Shown here: one piece after another, positions 1 through 5,529 of the stretch | How positions within the stretch are numbered: position 1 is the stretch's first letter | Layout of the letters: each line of letters opens with the position of its first letter | From: Acidimicrobiia bacterium | GTDB lineage: Bacteria; Actinomycetota; Acidimicrobiia; Acidimicrobiales; AC-14 | Assembly (NCBI GenBank): GCA_019243595.1 | Contig: JAFAUA010000530.1 | Location: forward strand, 1 to 6,338 | DNA: 6,338 bases | Direction: 5' to 3' | Notes under the pieces: model-generated | Told to the model about the DNA's origin: nothing | The model's database searches: none | What the model saw: only the letters and a program-made list of their open reading frames with translations | Program-made: the position numbers and the translations under genes

Positions 1-197
1 GGGAAGTCGGCCTGCACCAGCACCAGCTTCTGGGCGCGGGCGGTGGCGGCCGGGTCTGAGCCAGCTGGTGTCGATGACGGCGCGGACGTGGCTGTGGTCG
101 GTGCCGACGTGGTCGTCGACGACTTGCTGCCGCCCCCGCCGCACGCGGCGAGCGTGAGAGCCAGCAGGGGAACGATCGAGAGAATCCGGAGTCGCAC
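1..197 (-). CDS. Putative lipoprotein, N-terminal part (runs off the left edge)
   Basis: The reverse strand reads from GTG at 197-195 and stays open to the window edge (65 full codons). The N-terminus MRLRILSIVPLLALTLAAC is a classic lipoprotein signal peptide: basic residues R2 and R4, a hydrophobic stretch, then lipobox L16-A17-A18-C19. Cys19 would be lipidated and the protein anchored on the outer face of the membrane. After it comes a G4 run and a Ser/Thr/Pro/Ala-rich linker of about 30 residues, then the start of a folded part ending KLVLVQADFP. GTG is the only usual start, because the frame is closed upstream by the TGA at 224-222, the stop of the preceding gene. With 24 bases between that stop and this start, the two are probably co-transcribed. 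No strong Shine-Dalgarno is seen (only AGG about 7 bases upstream). The function is unknown, since the folded domain lies outside the window. Confidence 0.75.
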   Translation of the reverse strand, partial: MRLRILSIVPLLALTLAACGGGGSKSSTTTSAPTTATSAPSSTPAGSDPAATARAQKLVLVQADF

Positions 198-221
198 GGC
201 GGCAAACCTAGGCGGCCGCCG

Positions 222-704
222 TCAGCGCCGCTCGGTCCGTTTGACGTCGCCGCCAGCCCGCCACGATTCGATCACCAAGTGGTCGCCGCCGGGCTTGAGG
301 AACATGAGCTCGGTGACGTCGACCTTGTACAGGTCGTACGGCGGGGGAGGCTCGTAGCCGGTCTCGCCCTGAAAGGCGCGGTTGAAGCGCTCGAAGGAGT
401 CCGCGTCGGTGATGCGGACCGCGCGGCCCGAAATGCGGGCGTCGCCGTTGGTGACCTGCTTGTCCTCGGTGGCGTTGTGCAGCGCGAGCCGCGGATCGCG
501 CTGGAGGTCGAGGGACTTGCGCGAGCCGTCCATCATCCCGAGCCAGAGCTCGTCGAGCGCGAACAGCGGCTCGATGCCGCTGATGCGCGGTGCGCCGTCG
601 GTGCGCAGCGTCGCCAGCAGCCCGAGCCCAGTGGCCTGGAAGCGCTCCTTGACGCGCTCGGCGAGCTCGGGCGCTGCCCCTTCCACCTCTCCCCACGACG
701 CCAT
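222..704 (-). CDS. Pyridoxamine 5'-phosphate oxidase family protein (flavin/F420 split-barrel fold)
   Basis: A 160-residue protein starting MASWGEVEGAAPELAERVKE. It matches, from memory, a common actinobacterial group of pyridoxamine-5'-phosphate-oxidase-like proteins. Typical segments are a strand with LLATLRTDGAPRISGIEP near residues 30-47, LWLGMMDGSRKSLDLQRDPR near 54-73, ALHNATEDK, and DARISGRAVRI near 88-98. The pattern 'Leu-Arg-x-Asp-Gly-x-Pro-Arg-Ile-Ser' is the usual cofactor-side strand of the split barrel. The family binds FMN or F420 and is rarely assigned a substrate, so true PNPOx activity should not be assumed; a cytosolic flavin- or deazaflavin-dependent reductase is as likely. 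GTG at 707 lies one codon upstream in frame. I prefer ATG at 704 because relatives start MASW and because a TANNNT hexamer lies 7 bases upstream. It is divergent from the amidohydrolase and followed by the lipoprotein after 24 bases. Confidence 0.88.
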   Translation of the reverse strand: MASWGEVEGAAPELAERVKERFQATGLGLLATLRTDGAPRISGIEPLFALDELWLGMMDGSRKSLDLQRDPRLALHNATEDKQVTNGDARISGRAVRITDADSFERFNRAFQGETGYEPPPPYDLYKVDVTELMFLKPGGDHLVIESWRAGGDVKRTERR

Positions 705-707
705 CAC

Positions 708-736
708 GCTGAGCGTAGGACTGCTAGACCTTCGAC
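708..736. promoter_or_regulatory. Short divergent intergenic region with possible back-to-back leaderless promoters
   Basis: Only about 30 bases separate two divergent start codons, and neither gene has a recognisable Shine-Dalgarno. On the reverse strand TACGCT (717-712) fits the actinobacterial TANNNT -10 element and lies 7 bases before ATG 704. On the forward strand TAGACC (725-730) is a one-mismatch TANNNT and lies 6 bases before ATG 737. Those spacings are what leaderless transcripts show in actinobacteria, where transcription starts on the A of the start codon. No good -35 hexamer is visible, and any -35 would lie inside the opposite gene. The hexamers are short, so chance matches are possible. 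Confidence 0.35.
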
Positions 737-2434
737 ATGCATGACGTCGTGATACGTGGGGGGACGGTCGTCGACGGAACTGGGGCTCCGAGCCGCACCG
801 CCGACGTCGCCGTCGACGAAGGGGTCATCACCGAAGTGGGGCGCGTCGACGAAGGCGCTCGCCGCGAGATCGACGCCGACGGACTCCTCGTGACGCCCGG
901 GTGGGTCGACATCCACACCCACTACGACGGCCAGGTGACGTGGGACCCCGAGCTCACGCCGTCGAGCTGGCACGGCGTCACCACCGTCGTGATGGGCAAC
1001 TGCGGCGTCGGGTTCGCGCCGGTGCAGCCCGGCGCCGAGTCGTTCCTCATCGAGCTCATGGAGGGCGTGGAGGACATCCCGGGGACGGCCTTGCACGAGG
1101 GGATCGACTGGCAGTGGAACTCGTTTCCCGAGTACCTCGATGCCCTCGACGCGGCGCCGCGGGCCATCGACGTGGCCGCCCAGGTTCCGCACGCCGCCCT
1201 GCGGGCGTTCGTGATGGGGGAGCGGGCCCACGACGAAGCAGCCAAGGGTGACGAGCTCACCGAGATGGCCGCCATCACCGAGGCGGCGCTGGCCGCGGGT
1301 GCAGTGGGCGTGTCCACCAGCCGCACGATCCTCCACAGCTCGCGTCACGGCTTCGTGCCGGGTACCAACGCCCCGCCCGACGAGCTGCTGGCTCTCGCCG
1401 ACGCCGTCGCTCGCGCCGGACACGGCGTGTTCGAGTTCGTCTCCGACCACCAGGGCGGCGAAGGGGACCGGGGCTGGTTCCTCGACTTCACCCGGGCCAG
1501 TGGCGCCCCCGTGACGTATGCGTTGGCGCAGGCGCCGTACGCGCCGGTTGCCTACAAGGACGCCCTGGCCGCAGCCGAGCGCGACCACGCCGACGGCCTG
1601 CCGATCGTGCCTCAAGTCTCCTGCCGTCCCACGGGGATGCTGTTCGGCCTGCAGAGCAGCCTGCACCCGTTCATCACCCATCCGACGTACCGGGCGATGG
1701 CCGACCTGGGGATCGACGAGCGGGTCGCCCGACTCCGCCAGCCCGACGTCCGCGCCGCGCTCCTCGCAGAGGAACCGGCCACGGGCAGTCCGGTGGCGCG
1801 CGTGTTGATGTCGCGGTGGAACCAGATCTTTCCGCTCGGTGACCCGCCCGACTACGAACCTCCCGCCTCGCAGTCGGCCCAGGCCGTCGCCGAGCGCGGG
1901 GGCGTGCGGCCCGAGGAGATCGCCCTCGACTGGCTGCTGGAGCGCGAGGGACGGGCCCTGTTGTTCGCGCCGCTCGCCAGCTACGTCGACTACGACTTCG
2001 AGGCCATCCGCGAGCTCATGACGCACCCGCGGACGGTGCTCGGGCTGTCCGACGGTGGTGCCCACTGCGGTCTCATCTGCGACGCCAGCATGCCGACGTT
2101 CCTGTTGACGCACTGGGCACGCGATCGCACCCGCGGCGAGCGCATCGCGCTCGAGGACGCCGTCCGCTTGCAGACGTCGTCGACCGCCGCCCTCTACGGG
2201 TTCGACGACCGGGGCGTCATCGCCGCGGGCAAGAAGGCCGACCTCAACCTCATCGACTTCGACGGCCTGCACCTCCACGCCCCGCAGATGGTGTTCGACC
2301 TGCCTGCCGGCGGGCGTCGCCTGATCCAGCGGGTCGACGGCTACATCGCCACGCTCGTCGCGGGTGAGGTCACCTTCGAGCAGGGTGAATCCACCGGTGC
2401 CCGACCGGGCCGCCTGGTGCGGGCCGGGGCCTGA
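737..2434 (+). CDS. Amidohydrolase, N-acyl-D-amino-acid deacylase (D-aminoacylase)-like
   Basis: A full-length 565-residue member of the metal-dependent amidohydrolase superfamily. The N-terminal beta-sandwich segment MHDVVIRGGTVVDGTGAPSR is followed by VTPGWVDIHTHYDGQ, giving the HxHxD metal motif H60-H62-D64. MGNCG places C89 where D-aminoacylases have their bridging cysteine. GLSDGGAH carries the catalytic Asp D439, and AAGKKADLNLIDFD (497-509) is the usual C-terminal return to the sandwich. Family members hydrolyse N-acyl-D-amino acids or related amides in the cytosol. Strands 5 and 6 read FEFVSDHQ (233-239) and PVTYALAQ (258-265) where characterised D-aminoacylases have metal-binding His residues, so the substrate and even the activity are uncertain. 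ATG 737 gives the standard N-terminus. The stop TGA overlaps the start region of the downstream oxidoreductase, which suggests one operon. Confidence 0.92.
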   Translation: MHDVVIRGGTVVDGTGAPSRTADVAVDEGVITEVGRVDEGARREIDADGLLVTPGWVDIHTHYDGQVTWDPELTPSSWHGVTTVVMGNCGVGFAPVQPGAESFLIELMEGVEDIPGTALHEGIDWQWNSFPEYLDALDAAPRAIDVAAQVPHAALRAFVMGERAHDEAAKGDELTEMAAITEAALAAGAVGVSTSRTILHSSRHGFVPGTNAPPDELLALADAVARAGHGVFEFVSDHQGGEGDRGWFLDFTRASGAPVTYALAQAPYAPVAYKDALAAAERDHADGLPIVPQVSCRPTGMLFGLQSSLHPFITHPTYRAMADLGIDERVARLRQPDVRAALLAEEPATGSPVARVLMSRWNQIFPLGDPPDYEPPASQSAQAVAERGGVRPEEIALDWLLEREGRALLFAPLASYVDYDFEAIRELMTHPRTVLGLSDGGAHCGLICDASMPTFLLTHWARDRTRGERIALEDAVRLQTSSTAALYGFDDRGVIAAGKKADLNLIDFDGLHLHAPQMVFDLPAGGRRLIQRVDGYIATLVAGEVTFEQGESTGARPGRLVRAGA

Positions 2435-3447
2435 TTCGACAGGCGACGCAGACGGACCGGGTTCGCATCGGCTGTCTGGGCGCGGCGCGCATCGCGCCGG
2501 CTGCCCTGTTCAAGCCGGCACGCGCCAGCGCCGAGGTCGACGCCACGGCCGTCGCGGCACGGGATCCTGAACGCGCCCGGTCCTTCGCGGCCAAACACGG
2601 TGTCCCGGTCGTGCATACGTCCTACGACGAGCTGCTGGGCGATTCCGACGTCGACGCCGTCTACAACCCGCTACCCAACGGCCTGCACGGACTCTGGACC
2701 ATTCGCGCTCTCGAGGCGGGCAAGCATGTGCTGCGCGAGAAGCCCTTCACCGCCAACGCCGCGGAGGCCGAGAGGGTGGCGGCGGCCGCCGATCGCAGCG
2801 GTCTCGTCGTGATGGAGGCGTTCCATTGGCGGTACCACCCGCTCGCCCGACGCATGCTCGAGATCATCGACAGGGGCGAGCTGGGGCCGATCAGGCACAT
2901 CGAGACGACGATGTGCTTCCCCCTTTTCAAGCGGTCCGACATCCGCTGGCAGCTGGACCTCGCAGGCGGCGCTCTCATGGATGCCGGCTGCTACACGGTG
3001 CACATGTTGCGGACGCTCGCAGGCGATGAGCCCGAGGTCGTGTCCGCCGACGCCAAGCTGCGGGCGCCGGGTGTCGACCGCGTCATGCAAGCCGACATGC
3101 GCTTCGCCGACGGCCGCACCGGCCGGATCAGGACGTCGATGTGGTCGTCGAGCGTGCTCAAGATGGCGGCACGCGTCGAGGGCGAGCGGGGCACCCTCAG
3201 CGTCTTCAACCCGGTGGCTCCGCAGTACTTCCACCGCATGACGGTCAAGGTCGACGGCAAACGGCGGCGCGAGCGCGTGAAGGGGGGCTCGACCTACTCG
3301 TACCAGCTGCAGGCGTTCGCGGACGCCGTGCTGCGGGGTGCGCCAACGCTGACACCTCCGACCGACAGCACCGCCAACATGCGGGTGATCGACGACATCT
3401 ACCGCGCCGCGGGCATGGAGCCCCGGCGCGGGGCGACCGACTCCTAA
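2431..3447 (+). CDS. Gfo/Idh/MocA family NAD(P)-dependent oxidoreductase with non-canonical start
   Basis: About 338 residues in frame from CTG 2431. The N-terminal Rossmann half shows VRIGCLGAARIAPAAL (11-26), then VDAVYNPLPNGLHG (74-87), AGKHVLREKPF (96-106) with the EKP lysine K104, and VVMEAFHWRYHP (126-137). The C-terminal half has AGGALMDAGCYTVHMLR (178-194). K104 and Y188 match the catalytic Lys and Tyr of dimeric dihydrodiol dehydrogenase and sugar-oxidoreductase relatives. Substrate unknown; a sugar or polyol is the family norm. The start is the problem: the first ATG/GTG/TTG in frame is GTG 2611, which would remove the nucleotide-binding loop. The frame is open back to TGA 2386, and homology-like sequence begins near 2461. 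CTG 2431 (overlapping the upstream TGA) or ATT 2434 (TGATT, sharing an A with the stop) are the best candidates, probably through translational coupling. A base-call error at 2436 (ATG read as ATT) is an alternative. Confidence 0.9.
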   Translation: MIRQATQTDRVRIGCLGAARIAPAALFKPARASAEVDATAVAARDPERARSFAAKHGVPVVHTSYDELLGDSDVDAVYNPLPNGLHGLWTIRALEAGKHVLREKPFTANAAEAERVAAAADRSGLVVMEAFHWRYHPLARRMLEIIDRGELGPIRHIETTMCFPLFKRSDIRWQLDLAGGALMDAGCYTVHMLRTLAGDEPEVVSADAKLRAPGVDRVMQADMRFADGRTGRIRTSMWSSSVLKMAARVEGERGTLSVFNPVAPQYFHRMTVKVDGKRRRERVKGGSTYSYQLQAFADAVLRGAPTLTPPTDSTANMRVIDDIYRAAGMEPRRGATDS

Positions 3448-3451
3448 AGGG

Positions 3452-4195
3452 TCACGGGGAGCCGAACAGCGGCGACAGCTGGGCCAGCTGATCGACCGTG
3501 GGCGGCGGGGCCAGCAGACTGCGACTGAAGTCGTGGAGCTGCCAGTAGGCGAACGTCTCCGCAAAGTCGCCCGCCGGCGTGGAGAAGTCCTCGCACATGC
3601 TGCACGTGAACCACGGTCGGGGACTGACGCCGCGCAGCTGCAGCCACACCGACCGGCGCTGGTCGTTGCCGTAGGTGAGGTCGACGGCGTGGCCGATCTC
3701 GTGGGCGATGACATGGGCGAGCATGTCGACGGTCTCGTCGGGCCGCACGTAGATCTCGATCGTGCCCATCGAGCGGGGACTGGTCCGCCCGGCCATCCCC
3801 GGGACGGGTCCCTCGAACACGATGCGGTAGCCGAGCTGCTGCCACGGATAAGCGATGCGCGCCAAGGCGGCCGCGATCCGTTCCGTCGGCGTCGACACGG
3901 GCGCTTGCGTCACGTGCACCGGCCGGGAGGGGGCGGCGGCCGGGGGCACGGCGGCAGACGCAGCCGGCGGAGCCGCGCTCGGCGGGGCCGGCGGCTCCGC
4001 GACGGGGGTGACGACGGGGGGAGCGCCCCCGCTGTCGAACGACGCCAGCCCGGGCTCGCCGAAACTGCTGGCGACCAGGGCCGCGTGCTCTCGTTCAGGA
4101 TGGATCAGGGCGCCTGCCGACAGTCCGCCCCCGAAGACCCCGAGGACGGCTACCCCAGCCAGGGCGCGCGCCGCTCGCGCTCTGGTTGCTGACAT
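3452..4195 (-). CDS. Exported or membrane-anchored protein with HEIGH zinc-metalloprotease-like motif
   Basis: A 247-residue protein. Residues 1-30 have an Arg-rich start (MSATRARAAR) then a hydrophobic run ending GGGLSAGAL: a signal peptide or N-terminal anchor. Residues 56-100 are a Pro/Ala-rich linker. The folded part (about 103-247) contains MLAHVIAHEIGHAVDLTYG, giving zincin motif H165-E166-x-x-H169. Further on, GDFAETFAYW offers E213 as a candidate third zinc ligand, the gluzincin pattern. C198 and C201 (TCSMCEDF) could form a disulfide or bind metal. A surface or periplasm-side peptidase, or a catalytically idle zincin-fold protein, are both possible; I do not recognise a named family. 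ATG 4195 sits just downstream of a promoter-like pair with no Shine-Dalgarno. It converges on the oxidoreductase with 4 bases between stop codons. A 219-codon opposite-strand frame here is a GC-rich shadow. Confidence 0.82.
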   Translation of the reverse strand: MSATRARAARALAGVAVLGVFGGGLSAGALIHPEREHAALVASSFGEPGLASFDSGGAPPVVTPVAEPPAPPSAAPPAASAAVPPAAAPSRPVHVTQAPVSTPTERIAAALARIAYPWQQLGYRIVFEGPVPGMAGRTSPRSMGTIEIYVRPDETVDMLAHVIAHEIGHAVDLTYGNDQRRSVWLQLRGVSPRPWFTCSMCEDFSTPAGDFAETFAYWQLHDFSRSLLAPPPTVDQLAQLSPLFGSP

Positions 4196-4204
4196 TTGCT
4201 GGCA

Positions 4205-4233
4205 GTTCTACACGAACGCGACTTAGTCACCAA
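4205..4233 (-). promoter_or_regulatory. Probable sigma-70-like promoter of the HEIGH-protein gene
   Basis: On the reverse strand TTGGTG (4233-4228) and TAGAAC (4210-4205) are separated by exactly 17 bases. Nine bases then lead to ATG 4195, so transcription would start within a few bases of the start codon, giving a nearly leaderless mRNA. This agrees with the absence of a Shine-Dalgarno. The -35 abuts the T-tract of the pilin terminator, which means this gene needs its own promoter. The match is by eye. Confidence 0.5.
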
Positions 4234-4269
4234 AAATGACAAAGCGGGCCCAATGGGCCCGCTTTGTCA
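4232..4269 (-). terminator. Intrinsic terminator of the Flp pilin transcript
   Basis: The stem arms at 4237-4251 (tgacaaagcgggccc) and 4255-4269 are perfect reverse complements (15 bp) around a 3-base loop. On the reverse strand the stem is followed directly by TTTTT (4236-4232). It begins 17 bases after the stop codon of the second pilin gene. There is no T-tract on the forward side, so it acts on leftward transcription only. It separates the pilin/two-component transcript from the HEIGH-protein gene. Confidence 0.93.
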
Positions 4270-4286
4270 GTTGTTCGGTGTGAGGG

Positions 4287-4484
4287 TCAGCTGCCGGCGT
4301 TGCCGACCTGTGATCCCACGTTGCTGAGCTTCGTCGACGTTGACGAGCCCAGGAACATGATGGCCACGAGGCACACGATGGCGATGAGGCCGACCAACAA
4401 GGCGTACTCCACGAGGCTGGCGCCCCGTTCGCTCTCGATGCGACACCGCATCGCCAAATACCTGGCAATGGCGACGATGCTCAT
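4287..4484 (-). CDS. Flp-type pilin (type IVb prepilin), downstream copy
   Basis: A 65-residue prepilin. The leader of 21 residues ends in SERG, followed by the processing site G21|ASLVEY with E26 at position +5 and Y27 at +6 of the mature protein, the hallmark of Flp/Tad pilins cut by a TadV/CpaA-type prepilin peptidase. The mature N-terminus is one hydrophobic helix (ALLVGLIAIVCLVAIMFLG), followed by a short polar Ser/Thr/Gly-rich tail. It would be polymerised into a thin pilus by a Tad system, which is not in this window. Start ATG 4484 has a GGGGGA Shine-Dalgarno-like run at 4497-4492, seven bases upstream. The gene follows the other pilin after 27 bases, and its product matches that pilin at 28 of 41 aligned mature residues. 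A strong terminator follows it. Confidence 0.93.
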   Translation of the reverse strand: MSIVAIARYLAMRCRIESERGASLVEYALLVGLIAIVCLVAIMFLGSSTSTKLSNVGSQVGNAGS

Positions 4485-4651
4485 GATGCTGTCCCCCGAA
4501 CGTCTTGTTGACTAGCCGGCGACCGACGAGCCGACGGTGCTGAACTTGCTCGACGCGCTCTTGCCAAGGAAGGCAATGGCAACGATGCAGATGACCGCGA
4601 TGAGGGCCACGAGGAGGGCGTACTCGACGAGGCTGGCGCCCCGCTCGCTCT
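4401..4651. repeat. Direct repeat left by pilin gene duplication (units 4401-4435 and 4617-4651)
   Basis: Two 35-base units encoding the processing site and start of the mature helix differ at only 2 positions. They lie in the same frame and orientation in the two pilin genes, about 216 bases apart. They reflect tandem duplication or strong constraint on the SERGASLVEYAL segment. Recombination between them would leave a single hybrid pilin gene. Confidence 0.8.
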
Positions 4652-4712
4652 GACCGAACTTGGCCCGCAGGTACGGGGCGACTTGCTGCTGCCAGTAGGC
4701 AACGATGTCCAT
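4512..4712 (-). CDS. Flp-type pilin (type IVb prepilin), upstream copy
   Basis: A 66-residue prepilin from ATG 4712. The leader of 25 residues (MDIVAYWQQQVAPYLRAKFG then QSERG) ends at G25|ASLVEY, with E30 at +5 and Y31 at +6 of the mature form. The hydrophobic helix ALLVALIAVICIVAIAFLG is followed by a Ser-rich tail ending VGSSVAG. I chose ATG 4712 because GGGAG (4725-4721) lies 8 bases before it. The in-frame ATG at 4727 would put that Shine-Dalgarno inside the gene, and still longer starts run through a hairpin and regulatory sequence. Like its neighbour it should be an inner-membrane prepilin that is cleaved and assembled by Tad machinery. It is the first gene after the response regulator, 136 bases downstream of it, so it may be expressed from its own promoter. 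Confidence 0.93.
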   Translation of the reverse strand: MDIVAYWQQQVAPYLRAKFGQSERGASLVEYALLVALIAVICIVAIAFLGKSASSKFSTVGSSVAG

Positions 4713-4720
4713 GTAGGTAT

Positions 4721-4725
4721 CTCCC
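4721..4725 (-). promoter_or_regulatory. Shine-Dalgarno of the upstream pilin gene (decides its start)
   Basis: GGGAG on the reverse strand lies 8 bases before ATG 4712. It overlaps the codons just after the alternative in-frame ATG at 4727, which therefore is unlikely to be the true start. Confidence 0.75.
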
Positions 4726-4733
4726 ATGTCGAC

Positions 4734-4748
4734 GCCCCGGCACGGGGC
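4734..4748 (-). other. GC hairpin in the predicted 5' leader of the pilin mRNA
   Basis: gccccg (4734-4739) and cggggc (4743-4748) are perfect reverse complements around a 3-base loop. In the leftward mRNA the hairpin ends 8 bases before the Shine-Dalgarno of the first pilin. There is no U-tract after it, so it is not a terminator. It could stabilise the 5' end or modulate ribosome access; this is inference. Confidence 0.5.
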
Positions 4749-4790
4749 TGGCTGCTGTTGCACTTTCTTCGGCAGCCGGAGGAGACCACT

Positions 4791-4806
4791 CGATAGGACT
4801 ATCGGC
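4791..4806 (-). promoter_or_regulatory. Palindrome plus GCCGATAG box upstream of the pilins: candidate promoter or operator
   Basis: Bases 4791-4804 read cgataggactatcg, two perfect 6-base arms (CGATAG/CTATCG) around 2 bases. On the reverse strand the overlapping octamer GCCGATAG (4806-4799) matches 7 of 8 bases of the FliA/WhiG-class sigma -10 consensus GCCGATAA. The usual TAAA at a 15-base distance is not present; the nearest similar tetramer, TCAA (4821-4818), is 11 bases away. It may therefore be a variant promoter, or a dimer-binding operator, for example for the adjacent NarL-type regulator. If it is a -10, the leader would be about 80 bases and contain the GC hairpin. Confidence 0.4.
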
Positions 4807-4848
4807 CCATTCAGTGTTTGAGTCGCCACAGACCGTGACGAACGGACC

Positions 4849-5529
4849 CTAATCCAACCGCACAATGCCCATGCGCACGGCCTGGAGCACGGCTTGGGTT
4901 CGATCCCGTGTATCCAGTTTCTGGTAAATCGAGGCCAGGTGGTTCTTCACGGTCTTGACGCTGATGTAGAGCTGGGCGGCAACCTCGGTGGTCGAGAGGC
5001 CGTCGGCGATCAGCTGGAGGACCTCCTCCTCCCGCTTGCTGATGATCGGTTCGGCGCCCGCCGCCTCTTCCCGCTGGACCAGGTCGCGGACCTCGCCCAG
5101 CATCGAGGCCGCCAGCTCGGGTGACAGGGCCGTCTCGCCGGCCGCCGCCTTGCGCACGGTGTCGACGACGTCCTCGGTGGAGCAGTCCTTGACCAGGTAG
5201 CCGGCCGCCCCGGCCCGGATGGCGTCAACCAGCACCTCGCGGTCGGCGTGCATGGTGAGGATCACGACCTGGGTGCCGGGGAGGCGGTCGCGGACCTGGC
5301 GGGTCGCCTCGACCCCGTCGAGGACGGGCATGGTGACGTCCATCAGGATGACGTCAGGGTGCAGCTCGGCGGCCAGGCGCACGGCCTCGGCGCCGTCGGG
5401 CGCCTCGCCGACGACGTCGAACCCGTTGTCCTCCATGGCCCGGCGCAACGACTCGCGGAGCATGCGGTGGTCGTCGGCCAGAAGCAGCCGGATCGGCTGA
5501 TCTTCGGTGTCGCTCGCAGCTTCGGTCAT
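4849..5529 (-). CDS. NarL/LuxR-family two-component response regulator
   Basis: A 226-residue cytosolic DNA-binding regulator. The receiver domain (about 12-130) has the acidic pair D19-D20 in LLLADDHRML, phospho-acceptor D64 in VILMDVTMPVLDG, T92 in VVILTMHAD and K114 in GYLVKDCS, so all catalytic positions are intact. After a Glu/Ala-rich linker (about 150-162), the LuxR/GerE helix-turn-helix (about 163-225) shows ISKREEEVLQLIADGLSTTE and ISVKTVKNHLASIYQKL, typical of four-helix NarL outputs. ATG 5529 overlaps the kinase TGA by 4 bases (ATGA) and has GGAG (5538-5535) 5 bases upstream, so it should be co-translated with its kinase. Its targets are unknown; the pilin genes directly downstream on the same strand are the obvious candidates. 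Confidence 0.96.
   Translation of the reverse strand: MTEAASDTEDQPIRLLLADDHRMLRESLRRAMEDNGFDVVGEAPDGAEAVRLAAELHPDVILMDVTMPVLDGVEATRQVRDRLPGTQVVILTMHADREVLVDAIRAGAAGYLVKDCSTEDVVDTVRKAAAGETALSPELAASMLGEVRDLVQREEAAGAEPIISKREEEVLQLIADGLSTTEVAAQLYISVKTVKNHLASIYQKLDTRDRTQAVLQAVRMGIVRLD

Noticed and set aside
704..2278. Long reverse-strand frame of 524 codons opposite the amidohydrolase
   Set aside because: Its translation is Arg/Gly/Val-rich low-complexity with no recognisable domain, while the forward frame is a clear amidohydrolase. It is a shadow of high third-position GC.
2671..3714. Reverse-strand frame of 347 codons across the oxidoreductase and the HEIGH gene end
   Set aside because: It spans two genes with strong protein evidence and shows no domain; composition is typical of an antisense shadow.
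3533..4192. Forward 219-codon frame opposite the HEIGH protein
   Set aside because: It is Gly/Arg-rich without motifs; the reverse frame has a signal sequence, an HEIGH motif and a plausible promoter.
4734..4748. Terminator after the response regulator
   Set aside because: The stem is only 6 bp, has no T-tract, and lies just before the pilin Shine-Dalgarno.
4713..4848. Cyclic di-GMP (GEMM) riboswitch before the pilins
   Set aside because: A GAAAGTGCAACAG stretch looks superficially similar, but the conserved GACGCAAAGCC core and paired helices are absent.
4713..4865. Long N-terminal extension of the upstream pilin (117 residues in all)
   Set aside because: The extension runs through the hairpin, the palindrome and the end of the response regulator gene, and a good Shine-Dalgarno supports ATG 4712.
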